Of a DNA stretch of 64,000 nucleotides, positions 25,613 to 36,400 are shown piece by piece. Source of the DNA: Mycteria americana (lineage: Eukaryota > Chordata > Aves > Ciconiiformes > Ciconiidae). The stretch spans positions 4,322,828 to 4,386,827 of the forward strand of contig NC_134366.1 in the NCBI RefSeq assembly GCF_035582795.1. Reading direction: 5' to 3'. The notes under the pieces were generated by a model. It made no database searches. It was given only the letters and a program-made list of their open reading frames with translations, and was not told where the DNA came from. A program made the position numbers and the translations under genes. Each line of letters begins with the position of its first letter. Within the stretch, counting starts at the first letter, position 1.

Positions 25613-28600
25613 TTCCTCTTTTTTTAGGTAAAAAAGCTCAGTTTAGTTCTAAATATAAAGCTGACTATAAGTAGCCCAGAAATCTTGAAAGTGCTTACTG
25701 AAGGAGAGATTTGCTTTTACGGCTTCATTTTTTTACGTTACGGGTTTTTTTTTTATATGCCTCAGGAAAGAACATAGTGTTCATCTGAAACCAGGATAGC
25801 CTGTGCCTGATTAAATCAAGCTATTTAAATAGTTGTTCTTATTATACTGCAAAATATTGCATGCATTTATTAATTTTTTATTATTATTATTCCAAGCTGA
25901 GATAACCTACTGTACTTACTGACGATGTGCTATAAATCATTGTGCTCTACATCCTAATATATCAAAAGAAAACATACTGGGTGATAATAAACAAGTATCC
26001 ATTTAATTCAAGGGTATTTTTACTGAAGTTCATAAATACTATATTGTAAATATATTTATAAAGGAAATTTATCCTAAAAAATAAAAAACTCTGCAAGGTC
26101 ATTTCAAGAGCTATTTCAAGACAATTTTTTGTACTTGCAAGCCCACAAGGAACCATTGTAATCACATAGTCTAAACACTGGCTGAGCCCAGACTGAAGCA
26201 TTTCATGTAGTAACTCCTGGGGTGGGCAGAATTAGTCTTCTCTGTCATGTGAAAACAAGTATGACTGAGAAATACAGCGCAAAAACATTTGTGAGCTGGC
26301 ATAGACTAATTAGGAAATCAATTATAAGGAACATGATTGATGGAGGCAAAACAGAAACATCTGTGTGATACTGGAAAGATTGGTCTGATAATATTTACAC
26401 ATGGACAGAAGGGTGCACACTGATGGACATCTATTTATTTATTTATCTATTGTACTAATGCTAAACCAGCAAACTAAATAGGGCTAAGTTTTAGGGTTAG
26501 GCTTCAGGGTTAGGCTTGAGCATGGCCATATGATAGCCAATGCTATTAACTTCTTATCCCTCTTCCTGGGATGGTTCTGTCTCGTACGAACCAGCTCGTT
26601 CCCAGACTTTACCCAGTCATGATCTAAGGAGTAGCACAGTCCTGGAGCTGTTCCCAGCAGGCCGGAAGGATGATGCGACCACATTCATTTGAGGGGAAGA
26701 ACTGAATTCAGTTATCTATATGTGAGCTGTGATATGTTACTCATTCTCAAGGCCAGAGAAAGGTTTCTGACCTATTTTATTATTTACTTCTGTAGTTACA
26801 GTCTACGGATCCTTCTCTCACATCCAGCTGTGAGTGATTGGGCATGTTATTGCAAGGTCGGTGTCATGGCATCGCTAACTAAATCTCACAAAATGTTAGT
26901 CGCGCTCTCTCTACCCTTTCTTCTAAATGTATTGACTTCAGTTCAAGCTGTGAGGTGTTTGACATTTATAACTTGCAGACATTCTGGATATTCGTTATGT
27001 CCCCAGGCTGTCCAAGAGGCATGTGTTCAAGAAGCCTGGCCCTGTCATGATACATGGACTAAAGATGTGGATATGTATGAGAGTGAATGGCGGAACAGCT
27101 TATTTGCTGCAGGCATCTGAGACCACAAACAGAAGCAAAGAAAAGTATAATCTCCCACAGTGTCCACAGCCATGGTCTGTTGCTTTTGCCAGAGTCATGA
27201 AGAGCATCTCATATAATCCGGAAAATAAGTGTGGCAGAATGAAGTACTTGGCAGTGAGAATGGGAGCGGCTTTGCATTTGTGATTTTGTATTTCTCAGTG
27301 AAAGCCAGCTCTTCCTCAAAAACCCTCCCCAGTAAAATGACTGCCAGAAGCCCTACTTGGAGAGATGCTCCCTCTACATCGTTATGTCTTTTAAATACCT
27401 AAAAATGTGTTCACCATCCCTTGGAAGTTTTCCTCAGAGCAGCAACTGCTCTGATCACCCCCAGAGCTACATCCCTGGCTGCAAGGTGCCAGTTAGGGGA
27501 AGAAAAGTCACATTTGCTCACACACTTTAAAGTTTTGAAAAACTCTCACTGCTGCGGGAGCCATCCAAGAAACATTACATTCAGCCGGTCTGACCTGCTT
27601 ACCATGAACCGCATCAGTCTCTCTCATTTCTTTGGTATACGTTATGTGTATGGAGTTAGATTACAACATTGAATTTTTTTATGAGTGCTTTATCAGTTCC
27701 TTGCAGCCAGGATTCAAACTACGCGTCTCTGCCTTCCTTTGCTACATGTAAAACTGCATTTCCTTTCCCTCTCTGGGTAGAGAAGATAACGTGATTCAAA
27801 ACTGGGCAGTGTTTGTTGGGGCTAGCAAAATTCCTGCAGAGGCTAGCTGATAAACACGGAAAAATATATGGATTTGATTATTTTTCTTGTCTTTTAGTCA
27901 TAGTTTTAATGAAGAGAAGGTAGTCACCTGGGAACAATCATAGTTCATTACTCCAACAGTGGACTTAAGAGTGTTAGCATTACCCATTGTGCAGTGCAGC
28001 CATACCCTTGAGTTGTAGTTGACTGCTCAGTCCCTTTCCTCACCACTTCTCTTTTCCTTTCCAGCCCCATTTCACTCCATGCCTTGAGAGGCATGTGGGC
28101 AAAGAGAGGGAGAAAGAGGAGAAATGGTGAGACTGGAGTTGGAGAAAGGCTGCAAGGCAAGGGGGTGCAGGTAGTGTGCTTTGAATTCAAAACAAGAGGC
28201 GAAAGAAAAGCTTGAATGAAATCAAATCCACCACAGTGGTGTTTGATCACCTCCATGGGTGGCTCGTCAAGCCAGAGGGTGAGAAATGATACTGCAATAT
28301 TTTATTAGAAGTTCTCTGGAAGTGCTATGAGACCTAATGAAATTAAAGAGCATTAAAGCTTGAAACAGCAATGATGAGGGACAACAACTATCTACATCTG
28401 GGCCTAGTGGAGCTGTAGAGATGGATGGAATTTAGAAATTTTTGAGATGAGGAAAAGCAACTGGATTTGGCAAGCGTCCCTGTGAAATGGCAGATTAATG
28501 GAGGAGAGGTTGATCTTGGCAGAGTCTGTGTGACAAAGTCAAGGACAAAAAAGGAGGGCTTAGACAAGATTACGTTTAACTGTGACGGTCATCCTAAACC

Positions 28601-28896
28601 ACGAAGGATTTTGGCTTGTCTCTGTTAGATGAATTTTGAATCCTGATAAACCCATGTGCATACTTCAAGCAACTTGAAAACTAGCGTAACTAAAACCATA
28701 TTGGATTGCAAATTGATGCAAGGTTATTCTCGTTAAACTACAGAATTCAGAGGTGAAACACCAATGCATTAACAAAATGAGTCAGAAACAAGAGAAGACA
28801 TATTTTACATTTAAAAAGCCTCCCATAGATGGGCACATTGCAAATGCCAAATCAGCCTCCTAAAACCGTTGCCAGGAGGGTGAAGACTGATTTCTC

Positions 28897-28975
28897 TGTT
28901 GTTCAGATAAGGAAGCTGGAACACAGAGAAAGCAAATAATTCTGTAAGAAAACACTGGCAGAAATCAGAAAGCCT
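28897..28975 (-). mobile_element. MIR-like ancient SINE relic (minus)
   Basis: Read on the plus strand, the order is that of an inverted MIR: ttcagataaggaagctgg, then acacagagaaagcaaataa, then ctggcagaaatcagaaagcc. This parallels 'acagatgaggaaactgagg', 'cacagagaggttaagtaac' and 'tggcagagccgggatt'. Strongly diverged; the match is from memory. Confidence 0.45.
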
Positions 28976-29487
28976 AGCTGAACTGTTTGTTCTTGCCATA
29001 CACCCATTTCTTCCTTATACTCAAGAGTGAACTAAGATTGTAAAATATTCCTGGTTTTATTTTTACTTTGTACCTTGTGATCGTGTATAAAATATGTTTT
29101 TGTTGTTGTTGTGGATGGGTTGAAAGGGACAAGAAGAAATTGTTAGCATGTTCGGTGATATGTTGTTCAGCACAGTTAAGTACCTGCTTTTTCTCTCTCA
29201 AAAGTATTATTTATTCCCCCTTACAATGAGCTTAATTATATGGTAGCAGATCAAATATTATTCTGATGCATTATGTCTCTGTGGCTCTCTTGAGAAGGTC
29301 AAGATGTTAATAGGGAACAATGTATAACTAACAAGAACAGTAAATGGAGAACGTTCACTCTGTTTCTTCCCAGCTAGAAAGTTGTGCATAAGTGCTTTCC
29401 TTAAATGGGAACGGAGTTTGAAAATTCTGCCAAAAGTCCAAGCTTAAAGGTAAATATTAGTGTCAGAGTACAAATAAGGATAACATT

Positions 29488-29570
29488 TTTAGCTTTATAA
29501 CACCTTTCATCTAAGTGTTTCAAAACATCTCATAGATATTGATCAAAGCTTTCTAAGATATTTTTTATAG
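29488..29570 (+). mobile_element. Possible amniote-age repeat
   Basis: The phrase ataacacctttcatctaagtg, with tttcaaaacatct after it, resembles a common amniote repeat block ('atagcacctttcatc...gatctcaaagcactttacaaac'). The rest is too decayed to assign, so the family is left open. Confidence 0.3.
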
Positions 29571-30851
29571 CTAAAGCATGTCAGGACAATTTTCCCATCA
29601 TAATGTAAGTGGTGAAAAGCAGCTAGAATGGAAAGAGAGCTTTCTGCATTTTGTTTCTAACTGCTGAAAAAGAGAAATCAAAATAAAACAGTTTAATTAA
29701 ATATTTTTTAAAATAATATGTTCTTTTATGTTTATGTGTGTGTTTAAGGGGATATTTGGTTAGGGATACCTAAAGAAAGAGTTCCTGGAATTAGAACGAA
29801 CACTTTTTATGTGTTCCCTTTGGAATAAAATTGTTGGAGTTTCACTCATATTAATTTCAAGTCTATTTTATAGACCCTTGGATTAGCAGAAGATTAAATG
29901 ATGCTGAAATCAGATACGATGAAGCTCATTCATGTTCTTTCCCCATCCTGATTCCAGCTGTTACTTAACCCCTGTGGCCAAAAGCTTTTGCCCTTTCCAC
30001 TGCTTGCATAAATTGTTCCTTAACCAGTTTTATTCAAATTTATGCCATTAGCATTAATGTTTTCCATAAGATGTCTTTTCCAATCTGATTTCTTTTGTCT
30101 GGGGAGGGCTGAACATGATTATACACATAGTTATACTGATGGGCGTGTAGGTACCGTACTCTCCAGAATAAACCACAAGTAGAATGTGGGTATGTTCATA
30201 ATTCAATCAAAACCAACCAGAAATTTAGACGACCTTTAGAAGATGACCGTTTGCATATCCTCGTAATTAGCTATACATTTATATTTTGTTGTATGAGCTC
30301 AGTAGCCAAAGGGATTTTTCCAAGTTTTCAGAAACAGAAGTCAGATTTAAGGAGAGCAGTGTAGAAGCCAAGAGAGCTTTAAACAGAAAGATTTCTTTCC
30401 ACTGCAAAACTTAAAACAAAACAAAATGCAGGAAGGTAGAAAGAAATCTTTATTATTCAGGAATGTAATATAGATAGTGTTATTACTCCTAGAGCTGGAA
30501 GGAGAGTTCCAATAAAGCTTTGAGAGTTAGGGCATTTTCTTGTTGTATTTCAATTGAATTCTTGGAGAACAAGTTATCTTATGGGAATCATATGCAAATG
30601 AGACTTGAAAAGTTGTCCTTTTTTTCTTCCCCAACAACAGTTTCTAGAAAGCTTTAAAAGTGACACAGGTGTTGTTTTAAAAAAACTAAGATATAATTAT
30701 CTGAGATTTGGAGTGTTACTAATGATTCTCAGAGAGAATGAGAAGCAATTTGGTTGTGCTATGTTAATGTGTAAAGTGATTTATAAGTGGAGCAGTAATG
30801 AATGTTGTCACTTCTAAACATAATAAAGCACTTGTAAAGAACATTGATCGG

Positions 30852-30894
30852 TTCTTTTTTTCTTTTCTTTTCTCCCCCTCCCCCCCCCCCCCCC
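30852..30894 (+). repeat. Polypyrimidine tract with 15-C run
   Basis: A 43-base pure pyrimidine tract begins with T-rich sequence and ends in fifteen C residues (30880-30894). The complementary strand is all purine, the composition that can form intramolecular triplex DNA. A glycine/lysine-rich minus-strand open frame here is an artefact. Confidence 0.95.
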
Positions 30895-32827
30895 GATTTT
30901 GATGGATGAAGATTGCAATATCAGCAATTTCAATTAAGTTAACACTGTGAGCTGCAAACTCTTCTTCAGAGATGTTTCTCTGACTTTTATACAAACTTTT
31001 CCTTTTTGCTTCATAATCTATTTTGAGTTTGATTCCCCCTTTGTCCCAAAGGCAAGTGCGCATTCAAGTAAAGCAGAGGAAACTAGGAATTACTGATATT
31101 AATGCCATCTAGGTCAAGGTGACAATTAGATTCTAATTTTGTTTTATTCCTTCTTTTTATAAAGGACACCATGCCCTTGCTTAAAGGCAAATTAATAGAA
31201 GTTTATTATTACAAGCCCTGCAATCTAAAACAAAGTATTCTGCAGTCATTTCTCTGTTACCCGTGGTTATTCAGTCGGTAGCTAAAAAACCTGCCCAGGA
31301 ACTTCTGTAGTGCTTGCCTCAGTGTAACTCACTATTTATTTATTGTTAATGTTTCTTTATCATCCAAAGTAGTCTGAATAATGAAAGCAACAGTAATTTT
31401 AGTAAATGTGGTATTCTTGACAAAAAAGGCAAAATGAATTCTCGGTATTGCAACAATAAGCAGTGAACAAATACTCTTCTGAGACAGGTAAGTGAAATTA
31501 ATTTAGAAAATTAAACACATTAGTATGCAAAATATATCTACTACTTTGCCTATTAAGGAAGGTCAGACTTAATGACATTTGCATACTAATCTTTCCTTTT
31601 TCAATTAAGCACAGTCAAAATATACTAAGCCGATATCCTACTTTTTATCTCTTGATCTCAGAGAGAAAATAAGTTCTATCGCTGCTACTAGAAGGAAGAT
31701 AAAAACAGGCTTGACTTTACCAGGAAAAGGATTCAGGTGTCTGGAAAGTCTGTGCGGTTAAAAAAGCAAACAATTTGTCTGCAGGTTGCAGTTGAATATA
31801 ATTAAGTATGTGTAGACACCTAGGCATTTGTTTCACTAAATAATCACCTCCCTCCACCTCCCTGTGAACAGGAAGGTGATACCCAACTGACCATTTCATG
31901 TGGAACATTGGTGGGCACAGAAGATAAATCACTCCAAGGAGCACGTTAACAGGCAAACGGTGTAGACTATCACACACAAGTTCTTGATCCTGTGCCATGG
32001 TCCCATTTGAATAGCTAGGAACTATTCTATTTCCTAAGAACTTCAGAATTTTATCTGAGGAAAGAGCACAACATCTTTCTAGAGAAGAACTGAATGTTGT
32101 CCATTCTAAAAGTGAACAAATTGCAGTAATTTCTCTAGCTGTCAAAAGGCACTTGACAGCTTTAGCCAGAATTAGAGTACACATCTCCGATTCTGAGTAA
32201 ATGTGGATTTAGTTCTCATTTTGCTCTAATTGGATCAAGACATAATGAAATTGTCTGGATGCCTCCGTGATATAAACAAATTAGTTCACCTTCATAGGGT
32301 CTTAAGAAGAGGGCCTTACCAAGGCTTCTGCCATTCCCCAGTTCTTTCTATTTATTTACTGAGGCTCTGCAATTATAACAAGGCAAATATGACCTGCTGA
32401 ATAGCAAGAATACAAATGGAGAATGAAAACTATGAAGAGCTGCCCTAGGCACATATAACAATTCTGCTGCACATGTCTATTTATATTTCATCAGGTTAAA
32501 GCATTAGAGCTCTACCAGGACATAAGCAAATGTGGTTTCGACTGAAACTAGTGCCGCTGCCATGAGGTGACAGTTCCAGAGCCTGAACTGGTAGAGAGCA
32601 GTGGAAATCAGTGGAGATGACCTAAATTTGCTTGGGCTCCTCTGCGGTGTGACCACAACAAGCTCCAGCTCAACAGAAGTGCTCAGGAATTCTTCTCCAA
32701 AGAGGGCTGGAACAGGCCTCAGACTTATGAATATTGATTGATAGCAAAGGAAGTGATCGAAACATGGATTAGATGTTGTAATAAGTAGTTTAGTGCTTCA
32801 CAGTTGGCTCAAATCCAGATGCAGCAG

Positions 32828-32862
32828 ACTGACCGCCAGATCTTAATAATACTGACCGCCAG
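32828..32862 (+). repeat. 12-bp direct repeat at CR1 5' junction
   Basis: actgaccgccag occurs at 32828-32839 and again at 32851-32862, immediately abutting the first CR1 base. The 11 bases between are atcttaataat. The DNA right after the CR1 tail (33412) begins atctt, which is also what follows the first repeat copy. This suggests a short target duplication (gatctt at 32839-32844 and 33411-33416), then filler DNA copied from upstream. Confidence 0.8.
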
Positions 32863-33318
32863 TACTCGGCACTGGTGAGGCCGCACCTCGAATACTGTGT
32901 TCAGTTTTGGGCCCCCCACTACAAGAGAGACATTGAGGTGCTGGAGCGTGTCCAGAGAAGGGCAACGAAGCTGGTGAAGGGTCTGGAGCACAAGGCTGAT
33001 GAGGAGCGGCTGAGGGACCTGGGGTTGTTTAGCCTGGAGAAAAGGAGGCTGAGGGGAGACCTCATCGCTCTCTACAACTGCCTGAAAGGAGGGTGTAGAG
33101 AGGTGGGGGTCGTTCTCTTCTCCCAGGTAACAAGTGATAGGACAAGAGGAAATGGCCTCAAGTTGCACCAGGGGAGGTTTAGACTGGATATTAGGAAATT
33201 TTTCTTCACCAAAAGGGTTATCAAGCATTGGAACAGGCTGCCCAGGGAAGTGGTTGAGTCGCCATCCCTGGAGGTATTTAAAGGACGTTTGGATGAGGTG
33301 CTTAGGGACATGGTGTAG
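32863..33318 (+). pseudogene. CR1 ORF2 C-terminal fragment, frame intact
   Basis: About 151 codons are open from the insertion junction to a TAG stop at 33316-33318. Landmarks in order are [92 protein letters not shown] and the terminal LRDMV. This is the region after the reverse-transcriptase palm of CR1 ORF2. The endonuclease, fingers and palm are absent, so no enzymatic activity is possible. There is no native start; upstream DNA is unrelated flank. The open frame is attributable to youth, not function. Confidence 0.92.
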
Positions 33319-33411
33319 TGGTGGTCTTGGTAGTGTTAGGTTTACGGTTGGACTCGATGATCTTAAAGGTCTTTTCCAACCTATACGATTCTGTGATTCT
33401 GTGATTCTGTG
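32863..33411 (+). mobile_element. CR1 LINE, 5'-truncated 3' end
   Basis: This 549-bp copy starts inside ORF2 at the codon for Tyr in the conserved [12 protein letters not shown] block and runs to the complete 3' end. The 3' UTR (33319-33387) carries ggttggactcgatgatctt, and the tail has three attctgtg octamers (33388-33411). It shares a subfamily with the 6.9-kb copy. It keeps several CpG sites, for example ccgcacctcgaa at 32881-32892, which suggests a fairly recent insertion. Minus-strand open frames across it, including one of 212 codons, are antisense to the element and do not represent a gene. Confidence 0.96.
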
Positions 33412-36400
33412 ATCTTCAGGAGCATACAAAGGATCAGTGAGTTTCAACCAGCACTCTCACCATGTGCTTCTCGCCATCTTTAATCCAAACTTGCCATATC
33501 AGATGGGAATGGTCTATATGGATACATCCTTCTCTCAACAGATCCATGTTACCTTACCCAGGTTTTCAACCCTTTTCCTTAAGGTTTTCTTTTCTCTTTT
33601 TCTTTCATATTTCTATGCTCATTTCTCTCACCTCAAAATCCTAAACATAATGTATTCTTTTCTAGTAGCTCCAATATTTTTTTCCTCTCTCTCCCCTCAA
33701 CCTCACTGTCCTCTCAGCTCACTCCACTAAGCTTGTCTTGGCCTATTTCCATGCAAATCCATTTTTCCTGCATCTCATCCCCCAATTTTTTCTGCTTTTC
33801 TGGGGTTCACATCCAATAAACACCAAAAAGCTATACAAAGCTTTACAAATTCCCATCAACATATCTAGCAGCACTATACTCTACCCCGAACTGATAATAA
33901 GAAATAGGTATTGTGACGTCCAAAAGCATGAAATAAACTTTCTACTCAGGTGCTTTAATTAGAAGCTCGCTATGTTCACCTTGTTTTCCTGAAATGCATT
34001 TTAATTTATGACCACAAAGTTTACCACCCATGGTGAAACAGGTATATCACACAGCAAGATTTCCTTATGACTTCTCATACCCTTCACCATCTTCTTTTTT
34101 TTCCAAAAGAACCCAAGTTTTTGTTTGCTTGCTTGTTTGTTTGATTTGTTCATTTGTCTTTAAGGAAAGGAACAAATAATGCTCCTTGCACTGGGAAGGT
34201 ACTATCTGTTCCAGGCAGCCTCTTGAGTATTCATATTTTTCAGACATGAAAATAGTTTTTCATATAGTTAATAAAAAAAGGAAATCAGAGGTCAAGAGCC
34301 AAGCATCTATTGATGTTTTAACATTCTGTTTCTTTATTGCCTTTGTTTGCAGAGAGAGAACAAAATTACAATGACTGTTTTTTTAATACAATTTGATTAT
34401 AGTGTTGGCAGATTGATGACTCCTGACACTCAAGGTCCTTGAACAAGGCCTCAAAAAAATAAATGCTGAGAGGACATCCTCTTCTATTAAAGTAAAATAA
34501 AATTTTACTGATGACTTCACAAGCCCAGAATTTCAGCATGTATTATAAGTGCTCTTCAAACAGTCTTGATGATGCACTTCAAACCTTTAATTCTACAGAA
34601 AGAAAGAAGAGCCTATCTCTTGTCCCTTTTTCCTCCATGACTCCAGAGTTTCTTAGGGTGATGTGTTTGCCTTATCACTTGTATTCCCTCAAAATCTGTG
34701 GAGTCCAGTCCCAGAAAGTTCAGCAAAGTTTTTCTTTTCTTCCTCACTACTTTCCACCATCCCTTTCAATTAATTCTTATAAGACAGTCAGTTCTGCAGT
34801 GCTGTTGACACTGTGTGTGGGAGTCTCATCCAGTAATCACCTGGAGAGATATGGTTTTAGCTCCTTTGTTCACTCCTAAACTTACTATATTTTTATCTCA
34901 AGGAATTTGTGCTTGGAATTCTGATTTATGGGTCTGGCCTTCAGTTCTCTGAAAATATCTAGATTCACCTGTACTGGGATTTTTGCTGTGAAAGGGAAAG
35001 AAATGGTAGCTTGTTCCCTACAAGTCTTAATTCCTTAACATCTCCAATGGGAGAGACAAAAACAGAAGTTAGCTGCCATCATAATGGGGTTAAATTAACA
35101 TGGACTCTTGCATTTCCCCAGTGTGTCACTGAAGAGGTGCCCACTGACCTCATGGGTTCTTTTCACAGAATTCACCAAACAAAATCTTGGCTACGGAAAT
35201 ATATTGTTCACAATGTTAGGTCAGATTTGAATTATTTCTTAGAACTTAATTCCTTACCAGTTCCCAGGGAGGCACAGTCATTCAGAGGAACATTCCTTTT
35301 CCACACAAAAATTGCCAGGGCTTTCCTTTCAAAAATCCAGCATCTCCAGTACAGCCCCAAAGGCATTTCCTGAGACTGTTCAGTGCTCTGAATTTCCAGG
35401 AAAGTCAGTAAACAGGAAAGTTGTGTATAAGTTGCTAATAAATCTTGAGTTCTGCACTTCGGTGCCTTGTAAATAAAATCAAAGAGAAATAAGGATCGTC
35501 TTGTCATGACTTAATATAGAACACTGTCACACTGCAGTAAATCATTTATATGTGCAGTGATTAGAACTGTGATTTAGAATCATTTCAGACACCTACAGTA
35601 AATAATAAGGCTTTTCAGTCGTTATTATGTCAGCATACATCCTGCAGCTTTCCCATTCAATTCCCTTTTCAGGATTATTTTTAGGGGACCTACAGGAAAT
35701 TATGTCAATACGTTGACACTCTCCTTTTGCCTTGCTTCCTTGTGGGTCTGAGTCACAGTCTCATCTACACTGCACACATGCTCCTGGGCTCCCTGCCTGA
35801 ACAAGCCAGCAAGTTCCCTTCAGGAAAACATCCAGAAGTTGTTGGCAAAATAAACCTGACTCCAAACAATTGGCTCCAAGTAGTTATGGATGTGAACCAT
35901 GTCTAATTTTGCTCCCCGTCATCTGAAGCAGTCCTTCAACACTATCCCAGCAAGATTTGTACAATTCAAATACTTCTCCCACCCGCAAACGTGCCTGCCA
36001 TGAATGAAAGAATGAAATGTGCCCTCATTGCCATGCTATGAAGACAGAGCTCTGGTGAATTACAACACTACGCTCTGACATGAAGGAAACACCTGCACAA
36101 AACCCCAGTAATTCCGTTTCAGTGCCTCTCCAAACCATCTCCATCCCTGCCTCCCCCACCTTCATTCCTCCCCTAAACATCTGATAATGTCTTGCACAAT
36201 CCCAAGATGCTCTTTCCCTGAGACCCATAACAAGCTCCGTACCCACCCTCCCCAGTAGCCCACTCTCAGTCTGTGGGGTGCTCCAGGGAGCCTCTTGGAT
36301 GAGTCTTGGTGATGGGTGTCACTCTGGACCATGGGCTGACCTTCACCCACCAGACCTGGTAACAGCCAGGTCAGGGGGTCCCTTGGCTCTGGCTGGGTGA

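Larger units (their letters stand above)
20466..32827. other. Gene-free stretch between solo LTR and CR1
   Basis: No supportable gene. It holds simple tracts, hairpins and possible relics listed separately. The open frame at 26689-27120 (143 codons) contains an internal Met at 26866 followed by a hydrophobic run that resembles a signal peptide, but there is no family match and the length is within chance. A TTAGGG-like phrase (ttagggttagg, 26491-26513) is only two or three units and is not a telomere remnant I would call. Confidence 0.55.

Noticed and set aside
26491..26515. TTAGGG-like repeats suggesting an interstitial telomere
   Set aside because: Only two or three imperfect units separated by other sequence; too short to distinguish from chance.
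31717..32184. 155-codon minus-strand open frame
   Set aside because: No domain, no splice or promoter context, and no known family. Consistent with chance.
32809..33447. 212-codon minus-strand open frame, the longest in the window
   Set aside because: It lies antisense to the CR1 at 32863-33411 and simply mirrors its coding-biased sequence. The same antisense product recurs at the 6.9-kb copy.
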